NCBI GenBank assembly: GCA_002197995.1
Contig: NGZR01000003.1
Coordinates: forward strand, 6,820,001 to 6,884,000
DNA: 64,000 nt
DNA from: Gaeumannomyces sp. JS-464
Taxonomy: Eukaryota; Ascomycota; Sordariomycetes; Magnaporthales; Magnaporthaceae
Direction of reading: 5' to 3'
Of this stretch, positions 29,887-41,398 are shown in pieces (position 1 is the stretch's first letter; each line of letters begins with the position of its first letter). A program made the translations under genes and the position numbers. The notes under the pieces are model-generated. The model did not search any database and was not told the DNA's origin. It saw nothing but the letters and a program-made list of their open reading frames with translations.

Positions 29887-30599
29887 TCGCTGTCGCATAT
29901 TAACGGGATTACGAATAATGTATATTATGCAATTATGCATGTGTTTAAAAAGATAACAAACTGGTATTTTGCCAGCTTTATACCTTTAAACGATGCGGAA
30001 AACACTGGTTTTATTTCGCAGCTATAAATTCCGCTTATGGCCGGTATTTTTTTAGGTACGCAGCGGCCGCATCGGCTATATTAATATATAACCCAATTCG
30101 CTTTTAAATTTGCAAAGCAACCTTTTTACTGTTTTATTTTTTTTCCAATTTGATATATTAAAAATGCTATAAAAACAAAAGTAATATTATAAAAAAAAAT
30201 CCTAATTTCCAATTAACGGCCAAATTTCGTTGTTATAGCATTTTGGGATACAGCATATTTTGCTGGGAAAAATTAAAACGCCGACGTTTAAAACGCTAAA
30301 AAGTAATAGGTGGAAGGGAAGGGGAGGAGGGGAAAAGGAGGAAAGGAAAAGGGAAAAGGGGAAAAAAAATAAAAATGAAATTAACGCGAAAGGTGAATTT
30401 GGGTATTAATTAGCTGCGGAGGTAAAAAGGGTTTTGGATTTAAAAAGGGCAAATGGGCTAAAGGTGGATGGGGGTATAAAGCCCGCATTTAAACTTGGCT
30501 TATATTATCCGGCTTAAAAGAAAAATTAAAGCCGTTAATATAAGTTATAAGGGCCATTTTGCTATCGTCGAGGTATTTGGGGTATCGCTTAATTCGAAA

Positions 30600-33000
30600 T
30601 CCAGTAAATCGTTTTCGTTTAAATTGGCGGAAAAGCGCGTTTGCTTTTTTAAATAAATGCAAAAAATACCTCGTACAGCGATTTGTTCGGATTTATGCGC
30701 TATTGCAAATCGCTAATTTAAAACCTTAACTAAAATTAAACGCGTTTTACGAACGTTTCCGCGGTAGGAATATTAAGTATATCCCGGGCTAAACGAGCTA
30801 AAAACGGGAAATTTTAGGAATTTCGATACCACTATTTAAAAATGGGAAAGGCCGGTATAATTTATAGCTAAAACGAATTAGTAACGCATGTTAAATAACC
30901 GTTATAACTTAAATGTTATAACCCGGGTGTTATAACCCTATATATATAACAATTAAAACAAAGTGAAAAATATAAATAAGCTTACCTCGTTAAAAAAAAT
31001 CCGCAATTTTTTGCTTTAAATCATTTTCGAAAAGGTTAAAGGAAAATTCCGATTAAAAACGGGCTAAATTAAAAGGTATTGCGAAATAAGGTACGTTAAA
31101 AAAGGCTAACATAAGCAAAAAGCAAATCGGCTAATAAAGCAGCATTAAAGAAATAACGGGTTATTATTGTTAAAAGATAATATAATCGTGGGTTTGCGAA
31201 TAACGATATATTTGGAAAAAGGCAGTTTTCGCTTTTTTCGAACGGCTAAAAATCGAGGTTTTTAAAAGTTGCTAAATATTAAAAGCTAACTGTAAAGCTA
31301 ATTTAGGGATATAGGTATAAGCAAAAACCCGAGTATTAGTTAAAAAATTTTAGCGGTTTAATTCGAGCTTATCGACCGGTTTTTAAATTTAAATGTTACG
31401 TTAAATTGCAATGCGTAATTTTTCGATCCATTATTGCAAAGCGGTAACGTTAAATGCGGTAAAACGTTAGGTATAATAATATAAGTGGTTGCTAATACGT
31501 TTTAAACCGGGAAGGAAAAACGCAACGCTAAAAAGCCCGAAAATTTATAAAGGTTAGTAAAACTTAAAATAGTTTAGTAACGTTTAAAATGTAATTAAAA
31601 GCTCGCCAAGCTTAAATTAAATAATAATCGGGAAATTGTAATAGCGATAGCCTTTTTTAAAAGTTTTAAAGCGTATAAAAAAGCCGGATATTCCTTAATA
31701 AACTTTCGATTATGCGTTAAATTAAAAAGCGCGATTAATTAATACGGTATTAAACTATTTTGTTAAAACGTTTTTAATTAATTAAAAGGCTAATTATTTT
31801 TTAAACTTTCCATTTTCCTTTTAAAATTTTCGAAAAAACGACGACGTTTAAAGAAATGCTAATAAAAAAAGGTAAAAAAGCGAAGCTAAATTATAAAACT
31901 AATGCGTTAAATGTAACGTAATAATAATAGGTAATAATAAAAGGTAATAAAAAAAAAGGTAATAAAAAAATAATAATATGTATTAAATTAAAAACATATT
32001 TAAAATAGCTAAAATTTAGGTAACCGTAGGTATTTCCCGGGTTTGGTAAATTTAAAATTTTTAACCCGTTTAACGAAATTTTAAAACCTTTAAAAGTCGG
32101 AATAATTTAAAGTTTTTTCGTATATTACTCGGTCGATTTTAAAGATTGGAAAAAAGCCTTTTCGATAAGTTAAATATGGGCAAAAAAGGATTTGTGTAAT
32201 GTGTAAAATAATAAAGCAAATAAATAAAAGTAAAGTGTTAACGAAAATATTTAAAAATTGGAAGCGTTATTTGCCGTAACGGCGGTAATTCGATTTTGGA
32301 ATTTGTAACGGATAATAAAATCGACGGTTAATTGGGTTATTTTGCTAAAGGATTTATCGCCGTTATGCTCGATAATATTAAAAACCATATAGCGTTACCG
32401 CCATTTATTATCGTCGAAAAAGTGGCGATAATACTTTAAAATGTATGCTTTAAACCTAGCGAGGTTTAATTATCGACAATAAATGAAATTTTGGCGTTAA
32501 AAAGCAGTTTCGCAAAAACTTTAAGTTATTTCCTTTTATAATTTGGGTGGCCAAATTTCGAAAGCGTTTGGATTTAAGCAGCTTTTAGCGTGGGTCGCGT
32601 TTGGAAAAAAACTCGTATTAACGGCCTATCGATACGGAAAAAGGCTAACCGGTTTCGATTTAATAAAAAACGATATCCTTTTTAACCTTTTGCTATGTTT
32701 AATTACCGAATCGTTTTTAATAAAAAAAAGCGTTAATATAAATTAAATTATATGCGAATCGGTTTGCAAATAGGGTTATAAAAAAGGTTATAACATAAAT
32801 TGTAAAAAAGGTTAGTTATAACAAAAATTATAACAATTATTATTGTAAAATTTAAAAAATATATACCAATGAAAAATAACTTACTAATATTTTTAATAAC
32901 CCTTTTTAACCAAACCTTTTCCTAAACCGCGAATATACGCGGCGCTTTTGGTATGTTTGCTTAAAGCACTTATACCGCTGCTAATTTAAAAAGCTTTACC
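30600..33000 (-). pseudogene. hAT transposase remnant (catalytic core and C-terminal dimerisation domain)
   Basis: Two diagnostic pieces survive on the minus strand. Around 32255-32395 a frame reads ...YKFQNRITAVTANNASNF, matching the catalytic region of hAT transposases (T-x-D-NASN); the catalytic Asp position now reads Asn. Around 30740-30798 ARLARDILNIPTAETFVKRV matches the hATC dimerisation domain (LARDIL-x-IPAS-x-x-x-x-ER). Between and beyond are many TAA/TAG codons, mostly at former CAA/CAG/TGG-type sites, the expected RIP outcome. No intact frame remains, so the element cannot supply its own transposase. Boundaries are approximate. Confidence 0.75.
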
Positions 33001-34753
33001 CATTTTACCAAAATTGGAATAGGATATGTGTTAGCCGCATGTTTGCATATAATTTTAAATGCCTTTTTTTTTATTACATATTATTAAAATAACCCTATGC
33101 GTTCGCCCGTATGTTTAAGCGAAAACGCCGTTAAAATTCGGCATATTTTATGGAGATTTTTTTACTAAACATATTAATACCAAATATTAGCAATAATAAA
33201 TTTAAAAAAATAATAGCGGTATTTTTATCGAAAAGAATAAATTGGTTATCGAAATTAGCGTATTAAAAATTAATATCGTTAAAAAATGGTACTTTTGCAA
33301 ATGAAAAATGGGAAGGATTTTTAACGGTTTTAAAAATTCCAAAGCGGGAATTTGCTAACAAATAGTAAAAAATTCCGGAAATGGTAAGCTAAATAGGCTA
33401 GCATACGCATTTACTAGTTCGTTATCGGTAACGGGAAAAATCCCGTTACCGGACTATTTTTTAAATATCGCCGGTATTAGCAATAATGTTAAAAAAAAAA
33501 AAGGAAAAAAAAAAAATTAAAAATCGAATAAATAAGCGAAAAGAAATGGTAACGCAATTAATAAACGCTTATCAATTAGCCTTTTGCACGCTTTAAAGCG
33601 GCACGTTTTTGCTTTTAATTTCACTTTTAAATTTACTGTACGTTTATTATTTGTATATTTATTGCGAAATTCGAATGGATTCGCTTTTTATCGCTTACGT
33701 TTTTTAAATCCACTTTAATAAACCGCTATAATTGGAGCAACACGGTGCAAAAGCTAAACTAGCCTTTTTTTTTTTTCGCTTGCTTTAAAATAAAGTTCGT
33801 TAATACCGGCACTTTTTCCTTACCGCGTTAAGTAAATAGCAGCGAAATAGAGAAGTTATTCCGGGGTTAGCAAAAAAGCCTTTAAAATTTAAATTTTAAA
33901 TATAAAGCAAATTTATTAATGCTAAAGCTTTAACCTATTCCGAACTGCTATTAGCATTAACCCGAATTCGACCAAAACGGCATTCCGCCTTTTCCTTTTT
34001 TGCAATTTACGCTTTTCGCATAGCTAAAATGCGGAACAAACCAAAACTCGGTGCTAAATGCTGGGCTAAAAAACGAGGGAGCCGAAAAACAGTATAACGC
34101 AATACGCACCCGAAAACGAGCAATTAAACGATAACGCACCTAAATAATATACCGCTAACCGAAAATTTGAAAAAAAATCCATTTTCGTAAAAAAAAATGG
34201 ATAAAGCATTGCGAGCAAAAGTGTTAAACGGGGTAAACCTAAAAGTAAGTAAAATTCCAACCATATAATTTTAAATATAATAATATAAGTAATAATATGG
34301 GTAATAACAATTACAGTTATCGCTTTCGCGAAATCCGGAAATTGCAAAAAAAAAACGGATTTGCTATTTCGCGGGCGGCTTTTACCAAGGTTGCTGTAAC
34401 ATTATTAAAAATTACGACGCAACTTTTCGAATGCAAAGCTCGGCTTTTTAAACGTTGCAAAAATTTTGCGAAATGTATTTTATTTATATATTTACGTGTA
34501 AGTTTTATTAATTTAGGTAAAAAAAACGTATAAAAATTAACATTATAATTATAAATAAGCGCTTAATATAATGCTTATTACGCAAAACGGGTAAATATTC
34601 GGGTTAAAAATATTAAATTAATATAAAAAACGTAAAAAGGATAAAATTCGAATTTACTAATAATATATTTATCCGCGAAAGGTTAATATTACGGCAAATA
34701 TAACTTTTTTAATAAATAAAATTATAAAATTTTAAAAATATAACTTTTAATTA

Positions 34754-35153
34754 ACGTGGTTTATAAACGAGTGCTATACGTGGAAAATGCATATTAAATA
34801 GCGTTTTTTTAATTAAATAACTCGCAATTTAATACCAAATTTAACGAAAATTTAAACAATTATATACAATTATATAGCAAATGTAAATTAATTTTCCTAA
34901 ATTTTTATTTTTACTTTTTTATATTTAATTTTGCAAAATTGTAAAAAAGGATAGTTTTTATATAATAATTAAAATTACCTTTAAAAAGGTGGTAATAAAA
35001 ATCCGGAAAATTTAATTTAAATTTACTACATATTATATATAAGTTTTTAAATTTTTATTAAGTTTTGCATTAAATTAAACGAGTTATTTAATTGTAAAAA
35101 AAACGCTATTTAATATGCATTTTTTAAATGTAATATACGCTTATAAACCACGT
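34754..35153. mobile_element. MITE, 400 bp, TA-flanked with long inverted repeats
   Basis: Left end ACGTGGTTTATAAACG and right end (complement) ACGTGGTTTATAAGCG begin an inverted repeat that continues through ATGCATATTAAATAGCG and AATTAAATAACTCG in both arms, over 100 bp per arm. TA dinucleotides flank both ends (34752-34753 and 35154-35155), as for Tc1/mariner-type insertion. It has no coding capacity. It is nested in the hAT element, so it is younger than the hAT insertion. Confidence 0.8.
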
Positions 35154-35292
35154 TATTAGTAAAACCAAAGCCATTTATTATACGATTTAATGCTTATTAT
35201 TTACAAAAAATGGGTTTTATTTAATTTATTTAAATTTTATTTATAATATTATTTATTTATTAACGTAGTTTTTTAGTAAGTAAAATAAACCA

Positions 35293-37830
35293 GCGAGTAA
35301 AATAGTTAAAAATTTTATATTAAACGCGATTTTAACACCTTATTAACTCGGCCAATTTAACCCAAATTTAACCAAATTTAAACAGGTTATATTTAATTAC
35401 ATAGTAAAATTTTTTTTTTAAAAAAAAATTATTATTACTTTTTTAAAGTTAATACATATTTACATAATATATTAAATAATTTTACGAATTAACTTAAATA
35501 TTATAGGGTAATTTAAAATATAAATCGCGTTAAAGCTTAAAAAAGTGATAAATATAACTAACGAAAAAGTAATTTATTTGCTAAAAGCCCGAAGTTATAA
35601 AAAGCTATATATAAGTTATAAAGCAAAGCTTTAGCGCTAAAATTAAGCTACATAAGTTAATTTATAACACTTAAAAAGTAATAATAAAAATGCTAAAAAT
35701 TAAATTAAATTAAGCATTTCGTTATATATAACCCGTTTAAATTTAATTAAATTTAAATTTAAATTAGTTAAAATAATAAAAATATTAACGTAATCCATTA
35801 GTAAACGACACATATTAGTAAGCGACATACCTAAACCCAACCTCCGGTTAATCGACTCGTATGCCAACCCAAAAACGCTAAAAATCCATTTAAACTACTC
35901 GGAATTATATACATCGGACATTTTTACATTTTCCTGGCAAATGCGCGCATTATGTCCGGTTTTGCCGCAAATGCCACATCGCTAACAAATCGTCGTTGCC
36001 CTTTTTTTTTAACCCCCATAATCGCGCATTTTTTGCTGTAACTATTTATCCAACTCCTCCTAGTTTAAAACATTTCGTATTTCGTTTACAATAAAGTACC
36101 TTTTAAATCGGACACGTGTTTTTTTGGCCCTCCGGCGTTTGCTTAGTGCTTTGTTCGCCTTTCGTAGTTTAAAGCACTTTTTTTTAAAAGGTTAACCCGA
36201 TGCATAATTGCTTTAGCCTTTTTCGTTAATTGGTTTATAACCGCTAGCATAAATAACGGAAAGCTGCTCCGGTAATTGGAAATCCGAGTTTTAATATGTT
36301 CGGATTGCGAAGTTGTGTCCCTAGCTGTTTAAGGCGTTTTAAAGGTCCAAAGTTCGGCGTTATTTAAAAGCTTTTTCGGGGGAGTTAAAATTCGTAACTT
36401 TATATTTAGCTTTTCCAAAACCGAATCCGGATTAAAAAAAGCAAAGCTAACCTTTTGGAAACCTCTTTAAATATTTCTTTCGGTTATAAAGTTAAAAAAT
36501 GCCGCTTTAAACGCCGAAAGGAATTCGACTTTAGTTACGTGGTTAACGTATAATTTTATTAAATTTTCGATTTATTAACCGTACGCTTTTTTTAACGGGT
36601 TAAAGCATTTAACATTAAGCGGCTAAAAAAAGTAAAACGAATATGGAAGCATATAAAGCGTAACAATATTATATTCTTAATAATAAAGTTTAAAATTCGT
36701 CGAATAATGGCTTTTATGCCCGTTAAGCATTAACAAACGATAAAACCCTTTTTTGCGAGCTGCAATGTGTTTATCGAAATGCCGAATCCATTTTAAGCCG
36801 AGCTCGTTCGTAATCCACCCGTTGGAACTCGTTAAAATAACCTAATCGCGTAAAAGGTCGGTTTTCGAATACCAATTGGCCAAATAGTACTGCTTTTTAA
36901 CGATAATAAAAGGGGGGATCGCTTAGCCGCAACAGTTAACCTTTTAAATAACTGTAGCCCATTTTCGATTGCCAAGCTAAACCAGCTTTGTTTTACTACG
37001 ACCTTCCGATATTGTAATAACTATAACGGCGGCGATTATGCCTATAAAAAAGCCGGTTTCGTCGAAATTGTAAATATCGTTATTTAGGATGCCATATTTA
37101 GCTATAATATCTCGTACAAGGTTGAATTAGGCAAAAACGAGCTTGGGATTTTCGCATTTGGCCTTTTGGTAGTCGTATTTTCGAATCCAGCGCGTGCCGA
37201 GCTCCGGGCGGCGTTTAACGAACCTTTCGACCCAGCATTTGCTAACGGCGCCCGCGTCGCGTTCGGCGAGCAATCGGTTGGCTATATTTTTAACACTAAA
37301 AGGCCGGGGAGGAAACGCGCGGGAATCCAGCTTAAATATGTACTTAACAAACGCCTTTTTTTTGGATTCCGTTAATTTCCGTAATTTGGGCATAATATCG
37401 CGTCGAGCAGGCCGGCCGCGCTTTCGTTTAGCGAAAGTGGCGAACGCGACCGAGTAAATTTTAGCGGCGGCCCGGATGCTTAGTTTAAAATCCGATCGCA
37501 AAGCCTGGAAAGCGAGAATTAATCGGCTTTCGTTGTTTTGGTTTGCTATGCTTGTTAGTGGAGGAATTGGAAGCAAAAAAAAATGTCGCGTTTTCGCGAT
37601 TCGTGTGTCGCTTATTAATGTATGTCGCTTATTAATGGATTACGTTAAAAATATTATTTAATATTTTTTAAAATACGTTATTTGTTAATATGCGTTACTT
37701 ACTAATAAACCCCGTTATAATTACATATAATTAATTAAAATTTAGTTATATTTAAACGTAAATTAACTAAATTAATAAAAGTATTAAAAATTGCGTTTAA
37801 TATAAAATTTTGCTATAGCCCACTCGCTTA
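35293..37830. repeat. Outer inverted-repeat pair enclosing the pogo-like element
   Basis: The segment AGCGAGTAAAATAGTT...ATTTTATATTAAACGC near 35293-35340 has its complement (AGCGAGTGGGCTATAGC...) near 37788-37830. The two arms surround the pogo-like element at 35793-37640, so the pogo element probably inserted into another, now decayed, inverted-repeat transposon or MITE. End points are approximate. Confidence 0.5.
35793..37640 (-). mobile_element. pogo/Fot1-Pot2-like Tc1-mariner transposon, RIP-decayed (1,848 bp)
   Basis: Flanked by TA at 35791-35792 and 37641-37642. Terminal inverted repeats start ATCCATTA and each contains two direct copies of ATTARTAARCGACA; arm differences are mostly transitions, as expected from RIP. 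The transposase lies on the minus strand. An open 149-residue N-terminus (37127-37576) begins MLPIPPLTSIANQNNESRLI and carries the helix-turn-helix CENP-B-like DNA-binding region (LLAERDAGAV, WVERFVKRRPEL). Further on, stops accumulate, but DIYNFDETGF (DDE core, about 37059-37090), NGWITNELGL and a C-terminal CCHC zinc knuckle (RCGICGKTGHNARIC, about 35930-35985) are readable. Length and layout fit Fot1/Pot2 elements. Inactive. Confidence 0.85.
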
Positions 37831-40800
37831 TAAACCATAGTATAATTTTTCGCTTAAATTAAACCTTTTTACGGTTTTTAAAATATAAGTTTACAAATTA
37901 ATTTAATATGCATTATTTACAATACCGTTATATTTTTTTAAATAGTATTTAATATAAATTAAACGTAAATTATTTATATTAATTTTTCGTAAAAACAATA
38001 TTTTTATAAACATTAAATGTATATTTTATTTAAATCCCTTATATTATAAAAATCATTAATATTATCATTTTTATGCTTTAATTTACTTTGCTATGTAAAA
38101 AGGTAAAAAATAATATAAAGCCTTTTTTCCTTTTTAACTTTTAAATTAGCCATTGCGTTAAATCCTCGTAATATTTTCGTCGAAATGCTTTTATCTTTTC
38201 GGCATAAGCGCTTTTAAAACCGGCAATTTTATTATCCCCACCATTTTGCGCTTTTGTTTTAAACTTTTGGCCACATTCCACTTTTTAAAAGTAACATCCC
38301 GTTATATACCGTTTGGAAATAGCAAAATCACTTAATTATTACTTTTATTATTACCTCCGTTATCACTTTTTAGCTAAAACCGTCCGGTGGAAGTTAAATA
38401 TCTTATAATGTAAAAAAAAACGAGTAATTTGCGGAAACTTCCCGTTTACGCCGGTTTATAACGCGAAAAACAATAGTTTAAAACCAAAACTTTATTCGCC
38501 GGATTATTTGGCTTTTAATGCTAATACCGGCGCTACGCGAAATATGCCGACGTTTTTTAACCGTATTATCCTATCGCTGCAATTGCTTTAAAATTAACAG
38601 CGCTGATTTAATACTAAACACCCGCAGCAAAAACAGCGGTTTTTTCGATAAAAAGCCGGCGGGGTGCAACTTTAACGTGCGGTTTTTAAACGCCCGCATT
38701 ACTTTTGGAATTTCGCGAGCAAAAGTTTAAGTTTTTTGCGAAAAAAATTTAACCTTTTCGTACAATGTTAAAAGTTTAGCCCACCAATTACAATTCCATT
38801 AAACGTATGCTAAAAAATTAACCGTTTAGGTTTATTAGCATTTGTTATAACTTTTGTTATTACTTATTAAATTTATGCGAAATTTACCATTTTAAATCGG
38901 ATTTTCCGCTTGCGCATTTCCTTTTGGACTTAGCGTTCCGTATTGCGCGGATCGATATTTATGCTTTTAAAAAAAAGAAAAAATTAAATTTTAAACTATA
39001 ATTTTAACATTGGAATCGCTAAGTAAATGGCGGCGAAAATGTCGGTTCGAATTCCATTTTACTTGGATTTTACCGGGGGTATATTCGTGCTATTTTATTT
39101 AATATATAGTAAACCAATAAAATATTAAAAAAAATAACATACCAAAATAGCTAAAAGCGAAAATAAAAGAAATTAAATAAATATATCCAGGATTTTTTCA
39201 CCCGAATTATTTTTTTAAAGCGTAATAGCTTCGAATTTATTCGCGTAATCGTCGGGATTTTTTTAGCCTAATGCTTTTCGTTATCGCTTTTTATATAACT
39301 ATCCTTCCAATTAGCTTTATGCTTAAAAAGCGAACCGTGCTTTCGAAAGCGTAAAAGGTCGCCAAAGTACGTGCTTTTGGCTCTCCTATTAATAATATTA
39401 GTTATTAGTTATAATAAAGGTAATATACTTATTTACTTTTTATTAACCATTTTCTTTTTCACTTTAGCTTTTAAAAACTGGCGTTTAGCTAGATTAACAG
39501 TTTAATATTTAATTGTTTTTCGAAGCGTTTTAAAACCGCGCGATTTCGCTATATTAAATCGCGTATACGCATTATACTATTTAGTTTTTTCGGCATCCAT
39601 ATTCGCAAATCGCTTGCGCGATTTAAAAGTGTTCCGATTATCGGTTTCGCGTTTTTTTTAACGGTATAGCTGTAACGATCGCGACGCCCGCGCGCGGGCG
39701 TTTAGCATTGTTATAACCTTTATTATAACCCAATTGGCGGAATTTAAACGAAATGCTGTAATTGGAAAATTAAAAGGTTATAATAAAAGGAATTAAAATT
39801 TCGGGTGGTTGGTAAAAATAATTATTAAAATGTGCGGTTAAATCGCTTTTTCCAAAACGAATATATATGGATTTTCTCGATTTTAATTAATTAGGTTAAT
39901 TTTTTAAGCCTTAATTTAATGTTACACGAATTACTTTCACTTTCGAATTCCCAACCGCCTTTTTTTTTCGATTTAAATTTTCCTGCTTTTTTCCTTTATT
40001 ATTACCCGCGTTATTACCTAAATCCTTACGCACCTAAATCCTTACGCATTTAAATCGCTTCCTGCCATTTCGCCTACCACCACCGGCGCTTTTACGCGAC
40101 TTTTTATTTCCGCGCTTCCGTCGCTTTTTAAACGCGCATTTATTATGCCTCGTTTTTCGTTAACGGAAAAGGCCTTTACATAGCTTTTATTGCGAAAGCT
40201 AATCGGGCGGTTAATACCGCTATTGCCGGTCGCAAAAAGCGTCGTTAAAAACCTGGCAATATATTGCCTTTTATTTTTTTCGCCATTTTTTATTAATTAT
40301 TTCCAGCTATCGCTTTGCGCGAAATTAAGCAATACCAGAAATCGTTCGACTTTTTTATCTTTAAAGCTTTTTTCGCCGCGTTGTAAAAGAAATTACGCAA
40401 AACTTACTTTTCGATAAAGATATGCGTATTTAACGCATTGCTTTTAATGCTTTTTAAAAGGCTGCTAAAGCATATTTCACTTGCATTTTCGCTAATATAT
40501 TTGCTATTATAACCTTTGTTATTACCACATTATTTTATAACATTTTACTAATTTTTTTTAACCGTTAATTTTAACGCTATCCACGCTAAGCGAGTTATTA
40601 TCCAGGCAAAGGATATAAAGCTTATCGGCTTTACTCAATTTACTATAATAGGTTATTTTTATCCCACGTAAACTTTTACCTTATGCATTTGGGTTATTTT
40701 ATTAAAAATAAACTTTTACTTTTTTAACTAATTAAAAATACAAAAACCTTCGCGATTAAAATCGGTTATACTTCCGGTTATAACCCTAATAATAACGAAA

Positions 40801-41159
40801 ATTAGGAAATTAGGGTTTAAATATTGGCAAAATTAATATATGGATAAGGATTTTACAAAAATAACGACGAAAACGATTAATGAAAAAAATAATGGCTTAA
40901 TGGCATAAATGGCGTTTTTTTATTCTTTTGCGTTGGTTTATTTTCCGCCCAAATTGTTAAATTAACAATTTAGCAATTAATAAAACCCTTTATTCGCAAA
41001 CGCTATTTAACGTACATTTAAGGTAATAATAATGGTAATAATAACGACATTATTAACATTCGTAATTTAGCTATATTTCGCATATTTATCGCTATTATAC
41101 CATATAATATTATTAAAACTATTATGTTTATTATTTACAACGCCGGAAAAGCCATATAT

Positions 41160-41191
<32 letters not shown>

Positions 41192-41390
41192 AACTTTTTT
41201 TGGACCCAAAAAAAACCCAAAACCCAAAGGACCCAACCTAAAAATTACCTAAACTTTTGGACCCGGACCCAAAATGGACCCAAACCCAAAGACCCAGGAC
41301 CTAAAAAAAAAAAAGACCCCTGTTTATGGGTTTTAAACCCAATTTTAAATTTTTACCCATTTTAAGACCCATGGGTTTCCGCCAACCCTA

Positions 41391-41398
41391 CCGCCAAC
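41391..41398. repeat. Target-site duplication, right copy
   Basis: CCGCCAAC directly after the right inverted repeat, identical to 29428-29435. Confidence 0.85.

Larger units (their letters stand above)
29436..41390 (-). mobile_element. hAT-superfamily DNA transposon, RIP-decayed and loaded with nested insertions (11,955 bp)
   Basis: Both ends carry the same 11-bp inverted repeat, TAGGGTTGGCG (29436-29446; complement at 41380-41390), bounded by the 8-bp duplication CCGCCAAC. Composition changes abruptly from GC-rich host DNA to strongly AT-rich DNA with abundant TpA and many stops, as expected after RIP. Transposase remnants lie on the minus strand (see 30600-33000). Subterminal zones (29455-29580 and 41205-41370) are packed with GGGTCC/GGACCC motifs in both orientations. 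The length is far above the usual 3-5 kb of an autonomous hAT element because of nested elements: a 400-bp MITE and a pogo-like element in an outer inverted repeat. The content of 37.9-41.1 kb is AT-rich and unidentified. The element inserted into non-coding or unrecognised host DNA. Confidence 0.9.

Noticed and set aside
39045..39065. B-box-like GGTTCGAATTCC in the AT-rich block
   Set aside because: No matching A box or cloverleaf upstream; probably chance in transposon DNA.
29436..41390. LTR retrotransposon explanation for the AT-rich block
   Set aside because: There are no long direct repeats at the ends and no reverse transcriptase remnant was seen; short inverted repeats, the 8-bp duplication and hAT motifs fit better.
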